64,000 nt of DNA from Enoplolaimus lenunculus. Lineage: Eukaryota; Nematoda; Enoplea; Enoplida; Thoracostomopsidae. The notes beneath the pieces were generated by a model. That model made no database searches. It saw only the letters and a program-made list of their open reading frames with translations, and had not been told where the DNA came from. The position numbers and the translations under genes are program-made. The DNA lies in assembly GCA_030248215.1 (NCBI GenBank), contig JASANG010004096.1, positions 1 to 64,000 on the forward strand. Direction: 5' to 3'. Numbering within the stretch: the stretch's first letter is position 1; every line of letters starts with the position of its first letter. Below, piece after piece: positions 49,101 to 59,441 of the stretch.

Positions 49101-52100
49101 TAAATTTTCAAGTGACAAACTAATATTATTTATGTATGATTGCGCCATTACATGTTGTTGTTGTAACGCCTTTGTGCTACGAGTCACCGTTGATGTCGAG
49201 CCCAAGGAGTGTGGCAGCTTCAACCGGCTTCGTCCAAAAAGCGTCTGGCGTCAGAGACGTGGGATTGGCCGGGCAATTGAACAAATGTATCGTGTCATGA
49301 GGAGTCGCGGAGCACATGGGGCACGCATCCACTACATCATGGTTGATCTTGGCCAGATAATTATTTAGGATGCTTGAGTAGCCAGCACGGAGTTGGGCTA
49401 GCTTGCAACGGGTGCTCCTGGGCAGTTTCTTCTCCGCGTTTGACAGTGGCGGTGGATAGCCTCCCAGCAGGACCCGTGGTTTGTAGTTTCTGACTCCATC
49501 TTGATGTGCTTTGTCATGGATGATCTTGAGCAAAGCGCGATATTTTTTGTTGTCGAGTGGACCCATGTCATGCCAACGATTGTGATCTGGAAACGTACTG
49601 GCGAGAGTGTGACGCATGAGGCGGCTGGGGACCGCTGGATTATTGGCGATTTGATGGTTGATATGATCTTGACGGTGGCATCTGAGGAAATACTTCTCCG
49701 ACAGCATCAGGTTATGCTCTTTGACTGGCAGCATACTGGTTTCTAGATGGAGGTGCTTTCTTTCGTTTTCAGCAGGCATCCGGTTACAGTATGGTTGGCG
49801 CTGTTTTGCTGGCGTTGGAGTTCTTGCCATCTGCTACTCAGGGTGCAACCGGAATTCCGGTTCCGGCATTTTTTCACCTTCCGGTTCCGGTTCCGGTAAA
49901 TTTTTACCGGATTTAAAAATTCCGGTGTTAAAATTTGGCCGTTTTCTTAACTTTGCTAATTTTTAAGAATCTCTTTAGAAAGCCACTTGTACTCCGAATA
50001 TAAGCCATTGATGGTGGATTTCACTTCAGTCGATGACGAAAATCTAAAATACAACAAATAAAATAAATACCTATGTTCGACTAAAGTTATTTCACAAATA
50101 ATAGAACAAAAAATAAGATTAAAATGAAATTTTTGGTGAAATGCATTTTTCACTTTCCGGTTCCGGTTCCGGTAAAATTTTCAAATTCCGGTTCCGGTAA
50201 ATTGTAATTCCGGTTGCACCCTGCTGCTACTGGAAAGGCCTGGAGACCATACGGGGGCACCGTAGTTGGGCACTGATCTTCCGATCGCTTTATAGGTGAC
50301 TAGCAGGGTTTCTTTCTTGAGTGGCGTGGTGCGAAAACGTCAGCATGCTGTCGAAAACAACTCCCAAAATTTTCGGTTTTGATGTTGGGATTGTTGAGCC
50401 ATTGACTTTGATCGGCAGCGCTTTGTTGACTTCATGTGTGAACGTGGTGAACGTTGTTGCAGTTGATTTACCTGGTGAGAGCCGAAGGTGGCGGTTTTGG
50501 AGCCAGTCGGACAGGGTTGTTAGGTACCGGTTTAGACGATCACACAGCGGCTGGATTGTTGGCCCGGATGTTAACAGCGACATGTCATCGGCATACGAAA
50601 CCAGTTTGATGTTTGGTGGTGGAATCGGAGTCTTTGACATTACCAGGTTGAACAATGTTGGTGATAGGATGGCGCCTTGGGGGACGCCTTGTTGCACTAC
50701 CCGGGACCTTGATTTAACACCGCGGAATTCATTCCTTAAGTCATCGAAATACGTCAAACTAGGTTTCAAAAAGCCTTTTTCAAAAATGGCAGACAGACGG
50801 AGGTTTAAACCATAGCCCCCTTTGGCTACACTCTTGCCGCCGTTATGTTTTGCCAAGACCATAGTATCGAAATGTAATTTTAAAAAGTATGTATAATTGT
50901 TTAGGAGCGACTGATGAGTGATATCCAAGGCGCAAATTCAGAGTTCGTCGCTGCAATCGGTTCTCAGGGTGGTGCGCGCGAAACACTACTTAAGCAGCTT
51001 GCATCGGCTCACGATGCGTACATGGAACTTCGATCAAATCTGCAAGAAGGAACGAAGTTTTATAATGATTTAACGCCATTGCTGGTTCGATTACAACAAA
51101 AAATATCTGATTTTTGTTTTGCACGCCGTACAGAACAGGAAGAATTGTTGCGTGATCTTCAGGTTCGTTAATGATTTATTTGTAGCGGTATAGCTTTTCG
51201 TTTGTTTCGCTGTTTGTCGCGTTTTTCAGTGGTCTTATAGTAAGGTTACAATCAATGCAACAAAAGCAATCGTTAGCAATTTAATAATTTTTTCCTAAAC
51301 TTGGTTTCGAACTTGGTTTTTCGTTGGTTATTATATTTCGCGGATCGAAATGCTATGTGGTGAGAAAGCTAAGGAAACATCTTTTTCGTCTAGTATAGTA
51401 AGCAAGTTAGACAATATCGGACTGCATAAGTCTTCATAAGTGTTAATTATCGGACAAAAGCAGGTATAACAGGTGTGACGTTTATGAATCGTATGCCTTC
51501 TACTAAAGAGCAGCAAGCCAGTAAGTGATGGGTTACATTTGAATGTAGAGAAATGTTTGGTTTTGCTCAAGAATTTCTGGTCTTGTATCATTTATTGGTA
51601 CTATAACTTGTCATTTACAAATGTATGCAAACATTGTTTGCCTTATGATCTGAATGTGAAAAGTACATTTCCATTAGGGTGCGATTGGGTATAACAAAAT
51701 ATTATAATCCAGCCGGAGCCCAATTCTACAATATCCTGTCGGAACCGCCTGGAGCCTAGTATAAATGGCACAAAAGCCACTGCGACATGCGATAAATTTC
51801 TAGGAACGTAGAATATCCGGTCGCACCCGAATTTTCATGCTCCTTAGTTTCGTGGTGATACATCTGTTTTTATCGCATCTTGTAGATAATGTTGTTGAAT
51901 GATAATTTACAAATCAGAAATGTAAAGGAATCGCGTGCTTTGTGACCTAATTTGCGAGGGCAAAAAAATTGCGAGGGCTGCAAGATTTCATGTGGTTGCA
52001 GTGAAAAACCAATGCAAATTCAGCGGCATTCATATAGCTTTACTGTTTATGTTTGTGTAATCACCGAGGGTTTCTGTTTTAACATTCTATTTTGCAATCA

Positions 52101-53259
52101 TGCCGTTTCTGTTGAAAGTATTTTGTTGTTGATTTGCTTTCCCATTGATCGATCGCACTTTTTTGTTATTACCAAAGTGTTTGTGTATTGTTTTGTTTAT
52201 GTATAAACTGGGTGCAACCGTAATTACAATTTACCGGAACCGGAATTTAACAAAATTACAAGAAACGGAATCACAACCGGAAAGTGAAAAATACATTTCA
52301 TCGAAAAATTGATTCCAATTTTCTTTTTTGCAGTACTTCATCTGTTGTATTTTAGATTTTCATAATCTATGGAAGCGAAATCTACCTCCGATGGTTTTTT
52401 CGGTGATTTTCAACGTTTTATACTTTAATGAAATCTATTTTATTTTATCGCCATTTTTTAATAAAATATCTTAATTTACACTGACCATAATTTACTTCCG
52501 GTAAAAATTTACCGGAACCGCAAGGTGAAAAAATGTCGGGACCAGAATTTCGGTTGCACCCTGTATATAAAATGCATATGCCATATATATTATTTTGAAT
52601 GCGTTGAGTTATCTTGGCAAACGGTAGAGGTAAGCTGGTGGTGGAATAACATGTAGTCGCTGGTGTTTTAAATAGAAGTTGATTTATTGATTTGAGATAG
52701 GTAAACAGTAATGACTTATTTTTTGTTTTGGTTGCAGCAAAGTGGAACGAATCCAGTTCAAACTGCAACAACACCAGCGACTACTACCACGGCTGCTGCA
52801 TCAAGCGCTCCACCAGCTCGACCTCCACCGCCAAGATTCACCGCGCCATCTGGCGGCACAACACAAGAAGCCACTGTACCACCTCCGTCGTACACTGCAC
52901 CTCAGGTTTCTGCACCACCAAACGCAAATGCAGGTGGCTTTCAGCAGCAACAACCGTACGGATATCCACCACCTGGTGGGTATGCTGGATACGTACCATA
53001 CCCGATGGGTGCTAACTACGGTCCAATGGCACAAGGTGTGCCTGGTGCTGCACCTGCACCCAACCAACATACATACGGGCAGTCCGGCTATCCGGCAGCC
53101 CCTGCGCCGGCAGGGTACGCCACATACCCTGGTCCGGGTGGATATATGCCGATGGCAAGCTATCCATATCCCAGTGGAGTACCAGGGCATCCTCAGCCAC
53201 CTACCGGTTACAATCCTTATTTCCAACAGACGCCGCAGCCACAGCAGCCAAACCAATAA
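43170..53259 (+). CDS. PDCD6IP: ALIX / programmed cell death 6-interacting protein, 14 exons, 883 aa
   Basis: ALIX is a cytosolic ESCRT adaptor that binds CHMP4 through its BRO1 domain and acts in multivesicular-body sorting, exosome budding, membrane repair and abscission. Exons inferred: 43170-43293, 43485-43733, 44026-44135, 44419-44509, 44758-44925, 45225-45370, 45704-45874, 46097-46202, 46726-46909, 47770-47942, 48162-48367, 48940-49083, 50905-51162, 52738-53259. All junctions are GT-AG and phases agree, giving an unbroken frame to TAA. BRO1 domain spans about residues 2-355 (LKKTGEVDL start, RYYDQL, WKDAFDKGSLF, KAARDKMK, AKKDNDFIYHERVPD). The V domain spans about 356-710 (DLFGHLVPV, ASLNLPAALED, INELPSLLKRN, EGTKFYNDLTPLLVR). 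A Pro/Gly/Tyr-rich tail spans 711-883. The human protein is 868 aa, so length fits. The start is the ATG aligning with the family N-terminus. Introns run from about 90 bp to 1.8 kb and carry MITEs and a LINE. An AATAAA overlaps the stop codon at 53255. The identification is secure; individual splice sites are inferred. Confidence 0.96.
46220..46540. mobile_element. hAT-type MITE, family E, in ALIX intron 8
   Basis: About 320 bp with CAGGGTGCAACCGGAATT-type ends and CCGGAACCGG-rich arms. It begins only 17 bases after the exon 8 donor. Flanks TTGATATT (46212-46219) and CTGATATT (46541-46548) look like an eroded 8-bp duplication, allowing two extra bases at the right end. Confidence 0.82.
49143..50887 (-). 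mobile_element. 5'-truncated, decayed LINE in ALIX intron 12
   Basis: Minus-strand reading gives a reverse-transcriptase fragment (about 50880-50290) with the motifs QQGVPQGAILSPTLFN and YADDMSLL. Further on (49830-49177) comes a LINE C-terminal segment with the zinc-knuckle pattern CPMC-x6-H-x4-HLFNC followed by a KPVEAATLLGL-like end. The frames do not connect cleanly, so the copy is dead. The upstream part of ORF2 (endonuclease and N-terminal RT) is missing, which is typical 5' truncation. A short (CAA)n-type tail lies at 49152-49164. Near-identical direct repeats flank it: TATGTATGATTG at 49131-49142 and TATGTATAATTG at 50888-50899, a plausible target-site duplication. The Jockey/I-like group is suggested by the C-terminal Cys motif; the clade is uncertain. 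It is split by a 385-bp MITE. Confidence 0.85.
49839..50223. mobile_element. hAT-type MITE, family E, nested in the LINE
   Basis: 385 bp with terminal inverted repeats CAGGGTGCAACCGGAATT at both ends, flanked by a perfect 8-bp duplication CTGCTACT (49831-49838 and 50224-50231). The 8-bp duplication and CAGGG end point to the hAT superfamily. Both arms are dense in CCGGTTCCGG words. It interrupts the LINE and is therefore younger than it. No coding capacity. Confidence 0.9.
51676..51829. mobile_element. Diverged family E-like MITE in ALIX intron 13
   Basis: About 154 bp with ends AGGGTGCGATTGG and CCGGTCGCACCC, which are mutual inverted repeats, and internal CCGGAGCC and CGGAACC words. It resembles family E but is more diverged and shorter. 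No clear target duplication was seen. Confidence 0.55.
52208..52563. mobile_element. hAT-type MITE, family E, in ALIX intron 13
   Basis: 356 bp with ends CTGGGTGCAACCG and CGGTTGCACCCTG and CCGGAACCGG-like arms. Flanking 8-mers TGTATAAA and TATATAAA differ at one base, consistent with an aged 8-bp target duplication. Confidence 0.83.
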
Positions 53260-53994
53260 ATTGTGAGCAAAATTTTGCAATGAAGTATCGAATTGTATTT
53301 TTGAATTTTTTACGTTGTAATTTATAGTGCACACTGATACTCTACCTACAAGTAAATGTTATAGCAAGAAAAAACTTAGATGAAATCTTTATTTGTGTTT
53401 TAGGATGTTTACGAGTTTATACTTTGCTAGTATATCGCACGTGTATACTTAGGTCTGCCTATTTTTCAACGTCAGAGTTTGTCTTTTAGGTTATTTCCGT
53501 AATGATATAATTTCTTAAGAAGTTTTATTTTGACACCCAAGTAAATTGAACGCCTAGCTGTGTCTCAAATATAATAATCTGTTTTCTATGCATAGGATCC
53601 TTTATGTATTATTTCATTAGTACATTCGGAGAAAATGATGTCAACTAGTTTAACTTATTTTCAAAGAAAAACCCAATGTTTTGTCTTATGCTATTAAAAA
53701 GCTACGTCATTTTTCAGTTAGAAGCAAATATATAATTTCATCTGATTTTGTTTCCACACTTCAACGTTAAGATCTAAATTACAACCGGAGATTTGGTTTC
53801 ATCTGAAAATCAACCTCCGGCGCCGGTAGAGTTTGTTTTTGCTGGAGGTAATGACCATCGCTGTAGCAAAATTTTCCACAATTTTACAAACGTTATATCG
53901 TTCAGTTCGTTTGTCTGACTTTTGTACTACGTCGAGAACTTAATTGTCGACTTTTTAAAATACATAACGGTGAAAGCAACATTTATTTGCTAAA
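53260..53994 (+). other. ALIX 3' flank
   Basis: AT-rich. An AATAAA at 53255-53260 overlaps the stop codon; if used, the 3' UTR would be very short. ATTAAA-type hexamers further on (for example near 53692) are alternatives. No gene-like frame. Confidence 0.4.
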
Positions 53995-54158
53995 GGCCCA
54001 TGTTTTTTAACGGGCATCCAGGTTTCGGGTGGGTCTATAAACGGGAGGTTTACATTCCAGATTACATTTTTTTGCTTAGGCTTAGGAACGGATTTCTGCA
54101 ATGCTTAGGCTTAGGAATACGCTTAATCTACTGTTACGCCCCTAAAAGTAACATTGGC
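53995..54158. mobile_element. GGCC-ended MITE, family B
   Basis: 164 bp just downstream of ALIX. It begins GGCCCATGTTTTTTAACGGG and ends CCCTAAAAGTAACATTGGC, with GTGGGTCTATAAACGGGAGG and two short TTAGGC clusters inside, co-linear with the copy at 4302-4502. No target duplication recognised. Confidence 0.75.
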
Positions 54159-54424
54159 TGTTCTATACATTGGACCACCCTGCGATGAACGTTATAGGTT
54201 CGTTTTTGCTTAACTGTTCAAGATTGTCTTCTCTGTTCCAGTTAACAATGTTTATTTTATTTAATAAATTTGCATTTCTATCTTTAGTTGAGCGGTAGAA
54301 TACCGCAATGTTACGAAAAAGGTTTGTAAATGCAATCCTGACTTTACCGCGTCTGCAGTAAGTTGCTATTCCAGCACGAGTGCTGTAAAGAATATGCGAA
54401 TGCGTTTCGTTAAATTTTACCTAT

Positions 54425-54500
54425 AGGGTGTATTAATAAGCGGATAGTAAATGAACGGAAATGGATAGTGATCAAAATAGCGGAAACGGGTATTGAAGTA
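54425..54500. mobile_element. Family E-related MITE, left-hand fragment
   Basis: Begins TAGGGTGTATTAA and carries AACGGAAATGG, GTGATCAAAATAG and CGGAAACGG, in the same order as the element at 9885-9997. The right end is missing or too diverged. Confidence 0.4.
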
Positions 54501-55784
54501 TAAAGATGTTTAAATTTCTACTACCAACACAATTGAGAGACATGCAAATACTCACCTGGCTTGCAACAATTTAAAAAATGGCGGATGCATCAAAATTTAT
54601 CAAGATTTTAGATGAATTTCGTATTTTTTATTTCCTTTCAAATAATTTCAGACTCAATATCTATTTGGTGACTTTCTTGTATCAAACTAGGCACTTCGTC
54701 GTATTGTCTTTCCCATTGTACCTTCTTGGTCTTTATAGATCGTGTTCATGTGATTAAAATACGTAATTATTCTTAACGAGCGTGACTCGGCACACATTGC
54801 CTGTAACCAAACGAAATATACGCTGAAAATTTCGATAATTGAGTTCCTAGTCCGGCTGGCTGCAATTCCGATGCCAGAATTCCGATTTTTTTCAGTATGA
54901 GTTTTTAAGGTGTTTGAACTTAAATTTTGCCGTTCATTTGCAAATCTGCTTTTTCTGAGTAATCAGTTGTTGCTTGAAGAGGATCTTGCGTAGCAAATTA
55001 TTTCACTGGTTACCAAAATAAGACTGCAATCGAAAACTTCATGTTTACCTTAAATTAATAACAGAATCTAAACGTCAAACTCTATTTCATAGCTTCAAGC
55101 AGTGATGTTGGCCCCACAGATTTTCACATATAGCTTGATATTTGATCCCACAGTGCCCTTACTGCAGCGGCAACGGCATTCCATAGACTTATGTTAATTT
55201 TCGAAAATCTGGGTCCTGTTTATGGTTTCAAGACATCATATTTCAAGTTTTGCAATGCTAAAAATGTTTAACTGCATTTAAAATTAAGGCTAAGCTGATT
55301 CAGTGATCTGAAAATTGACAGGCTGCTCTTAGAATTGGCAGGCCTCCATTATTGATACCATAACTCTTTCAGCAGTAGATCGCTAGTACAGTCAGCTATG
55401 CAACTATTTTTGACCGAAACTGTGAACAATAGACACAGACAATGCGCAACAAAAATCAAAATTCATGTACTTAACTTTTTAATAGAATAAGACGTAGATT
55501 CCGGTTCCGACAAAAATTTGGCAAAGAATAAATACTTCCGATCCGCTATTCGGCTTGCATTTTTTGTTCTGTTGTAGCTTTCTTTTGCCCGCTTTCTTGA
55601 ACACGCTCAAAATTTTAGAATTCGGGCTATATATGCTATTAAAATTATTGAAAGGGAAGGTTTTTTGCTCTGGAACAAAGAAACCTTAAAAGCACTGGAC
55701 AAAATCACAAAATGGGTTTGACCTATAATTTTTTAGCTGCAATCAACGGCTTGTTTGCGGCTGAGTTGGCTTCATCTAAAAGGT
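54501..55784. other. Gene-free sequence
   Basis: AT-rich, no frame or repeat end that I can support, apart from isolated CCGGTTCCG words near 55500 that may be a family E remnant. Confidence 0.5.
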
Positions 55785-56130
55785 TGGTTTCCCGTTTCAC
55801 TCCATCGTTCAATTTCACTCCAACGATAGTTCTCACCCCACAAACGGTTTCACACCGTCGAACGGTTTTATCTCAAGTGTTATTTTCACCAATGGTTGGT
55901 TCACTGAACGTTTGGTTTCACTCCATCAAGTAGTTTCACCTCAACGATTACATCAACAATTCCGTAACCTTAATTTTGGTTTCACCCGAACGGTTTTTAC
56001 CCCAATGGTTGGCTTCACAAAAACGGCTGGTTTCAACCCAACGGTGGGTCTGACCAAAATGGTTGGTTTTAACCGAACAATTGGTTTCACTACAACGATT
56101 GGTTTCACCTCAACGAGCAGTTCACATATA
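55785..56130. repeat. Degenerate 21-bp minisatellite
   Basis: Repeating units close to GGTTTCACCTCAACGATTGG. Because the unit is a multiple of three, plus-strand frames show a 7-residue pattern like GFTTTIG, but the frame is broken upstream and lacks splice or start support. A family E MITE has inserted at its right edge. Confidence 0.75.
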
Positions 56131-56139
56131 ACTGGTTTG

Positions 56140-56433
56140 CAGGGCACAACCGGAGGCGAAAAATACCGGAGCCGGAGGTCAACAAAACTTGCCGGAGCCG
56201 GAGGTGAGGCGAAATTAGGTTGTAAAAATGGATAATTAGTTAAGTTTAGCCAATATCTGCAACAAGTTGTTAAGTTGTTTGGTTTTAAACTTATTTTCTG
56301 AGAAAACAGATAAGTTTTGCAATATTGTGCAACATTTTGCTACCGAAATTGCCGGAACCTTCGGCAAAAATTCTACCGGAGCCAGAGGTCGATTTTCTGC
56401 CGGAGCCGGAGGCAGACTTCCGGCCGTACCCTG
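56140..56433. mobile_element. hAT-type MITE, family E variant
   Basis: 294 bp with ends CAGGGCACAACCGGAGG and CCGGCCGTACCCTG, flanked by a perfect 8-bp duplication CTGGTTTG (56132-56139 and 56434-56441). Internal words are CCGGAGCCGGAGG, a sequence variant of the CCGGAACCGG words in the intronic copies. It landed at the edge of a 21-bp tandem repeat. Confidence 0.88.
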
Positions 56434-57263
56434 CTGGTTTGTATTATTTTCGCGAAAATAGTTTTCAACCAAACGATTCAATTAAAATTACTTAGTTTAG
56501 CCAGACTGACGACTTAACTTTACGGTCGACCGCTGAGTTTCGAGCATATCCCATGTTGCTCAAGTGCTGAGTAATTTTTTTTAGTTGTATATATATTTTC
56601 AGTTACTTTCGAGAGTACTTGTAACCAGCCGTATTTAGTACACATTCTGTTCTTTATTCCGTAAAGAATAGCCACAGCAAAAGCTTCAGACAAGAGTTTT
56701 TATTTTGTCCGAACAGGTACACAGTTGCAAGTTGATTTCTAGGGTCACTCAATAAATTAACTGGATGGCTGGCCCATGTTAAATATTGAAGACCGCCCAC
56801 TGGTGACTGGGAAACATAAAAGACAGCAGGAGCCTTAAGCTTAGGATTATAGCTAAGCTTATATTCAGGCTAAGTTGGAAGGCTTTTTTATACTTCGAAT
56901 GCATCGAATGAATTATTAGCCAACAATTATGTGCCAGATTCTTGAGTATCGAAATATCAAGTAAGCCACATTTTTGCACAAAATGTATTTTACTGAAACA
57001 GAAGAAAATAAGCACCATATGGTTGCACCATCATTAACTACAAATACTGACAAATGGTTCGTTGGAGGCCTCAAAGGTTTAACTGGCAAAGGTGCGACGT
57101 ATTGAATGGTTTCTGTTAGGATTTAGGTATTGCAGTTAAAAGTCAACCAGACTGCTTAAAGGAAGCTGGGATATATAAATAATGCACGACGTAATCTTTT
57201 TAGGTTACCATTTGTAATGCACTGGATTTAACTATTGTGTTTCGTTACACTGAATGGAACCCG

Positions 57264-57426
57264 GGCCCGTAGCCAAGCAGGGGGCCAGGTTGAAGCTCAG
57301 CCCCCTGAAAATAATTTTGGCCACCCTACAAAATGTTCGACCTTGCTTGTAAATCATTGAAAACCCTTGAAAGCGCCTTCTGAAAATTTTTTAGCTCTCC
57401 TAGCAAGTTGAGCTGGCTACGGGCGC
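57264..57426. mobile_element. Family H MITE
   Basis: About 163 bp with left end GGGCCCGTAGCCAAGC and right end AGCTGGCTACGGGC. Orientation is opposite to the copy at 39934, with the same GACCTTGCTTGTAA block as its complement. No clean target duplication. Confidence 0.7.
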
Positions 57427-57735
57427 CGTGATGGGACAGAAAATTTGGTTTACGTTTTTGAGCTTATATATGTTTCGAAGTTTGAAATATTTTTTATAAA
57501 CCAGCAATTCATTAATTCGATAAAATCTTTCTTAGATATTTTCAAATTTTGTAGCCGTACAAGAAATAGTTCACATAAACTGACCATTACAGAGAAAACG
57601 AGTACAATTAATCATCAGCACAAAAAATGCGAACTTGTTGCATCCCAAAATTTTAACCAACTGAAGCTTAAAGTTTCATACTGCTTTAATAAATTAAGTG
57701 AGCAAAATGAACTTAAACATATACATAAATCAACC

Positions 57736-57879
57736 GGCCAATGTCGCTTTAAGTGGCGCAACAGTAGATTAAGCGTATTCCTAAACCTCAGTCTAAGCAA
57801 AATAATGTAATTTAGAATCTAAATCTACTATTTTATAGACCCACCAGAAACCTGGACGCCCCTTAAAGTAACATGGGCC
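57736..57879. mobile_element. GGCC-ended MITE, family B, inverted copy
   Basis: 144 bp, opposite orientation to the copy at 53995. Ends GGCCAATGTCGCTTTAAG and CTTAAAGTAACATGGGCC, flanked by a perfect 8-bp duplication AATCAACC (57728-57735 and 57880-57887). Internal hexamers read CCTAAA/CTAAGC. Confidence 0.86.
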
Positions 57880-58518
57880 AATCAACCAATAAATATTCAG
57901 TATTTTAAGTTTGAATTTTAATTTATGACAGATTTTGTATCTGATATCAAGATAGCAATTGGACTGAATACCCTCGCAAACACTATAAAATATGATTACA
58001 TGGTACATGCATATAAATTCAATATCTAAGCGTAATCCTAACGCTAAGCCTAAGTAATGTCAAAATCGGAAAATTTCGAAAACAGTGTGCGAAGTGTGCA
58101 AGATTTCAAATCCGGTCAATAAAACTATTTCCACATCTCTCCAAGTTGATGCTATCAATCATCTAAAACTGCATGACTGCAATCGCTGTGCGTTTCTTAA
58201 ACAGTAAGTTCACATAGTGTTTGGCTGGAAATAAGCAATTGCGTCGTTCTGTATTCCAAGTTGCGCTGGCTGTAATTGTTAGCCAATACAGTATCGTATA
58301 CGCGACCCTTCGTGAAACATTTGGCCACGGACAAATCAGACAGACTATCCATTCTGTTATTATAGTTCCAATAGCATCAATAGTTGCTGCATATATATAG
58401 CAAGTTTATGTTCATGATTAGCATTCCATAAACTATATTCAGAAGTTTCGTACTTAAAGCTGTCACTTTGGAGCGAAGCTAGCGATTAAAATTGTGCGCC
58501 GTTGGTGTAAACCCTTGT

Positions 58519-58592
58519 GACCATGGAAACAGTAATGCCAGAATCATGGAAACAGTAATGTCAGGACCATGGAAACAGTAATGTCAGCAAAT
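58519..58592. repeat. Short tandem repeat, three 24-bp units
   Basis: Three consecutive units centred on CATGGAAACAGTAATG, each followed by CCAG or TCAG. It lies about 160 bp beyond the stop codon of FN3-like paralog B. Confidence 0.85.
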
Positions 58593-58751
58593 AATTAACG
58601 GGCAAATAGCTTATGTCCACCGGTTGCGGATGTATATCCAAAATAGCTCGAATATATTGCACCGTATTCTTGCGGTGCCCAGTTTGGCAACTTCAAGGCT
58701 TGTAAGCTTTGTCACGTCATACTGAGATTTTAAGCAACCCCTGATCTCAAA

Positions 58752-59397
58752 TTACGTATGTCGTTTTAGGAGGCAAAAAATAATTGTCGCCAGGACAACA
58801 CCTAAATTCGCCACAGTCCTGGTGCTTGTTGAACCCACTGTCCTGTATTTTCGATACACTGGTTCATCTTTTTCTAGCTTCCCCCGAGCCAAACCATTTT
58901 GACTACCACTGATTAAATGTTGCTTTTCACCAACACGCCACGTCATCGTTTCTAAATCGCCTAAATGACAACTAGATTTGGTTACATGAATGGACCGTCC
59001 CAACGCCGTATACGTTTGCAGCAACGGTCGTTCAACGGTACACAACCGGCCATAATTGAATCCGGCCAACAGATGAGTAAACGAAACGCGAAGTGTCTTT
59101 GGACCATCGATGTGAAATGTTTGCATTGGTGTCGGCCCTTGTTCAAGATAAATATCAAGAAATAACGGAAATCCGTTATGTTGTAAAGAAACGCTAAATT
59201 CCATTGTGTTATCTGAGACTGTACTGATTGCAATTTCACGAATCGTTGATGTTGCTGGAGCACCAAATTCGTCGAGTGTTCGATGCAACTCGCAAGTAGT
59301 GGAGGTGTTGCCCTGACGCTTGTGTCGATGCATATTTTCGAACTCTAAGCAAACGTAGTACCATGATTTTTCGTTCAAGCCACCTAAAAATATTAGT

Positions 59398-59441
<44 letters not shown>

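Noticed and set aside
52801-53334. 177-codon minus-strand frame and other frames over the last ALIX exon
   Set aside because: They are shadows of the Pro/Gly-rich ALIX tail, whose plus-strand frame matches the family and joins the upstream exons in phase.
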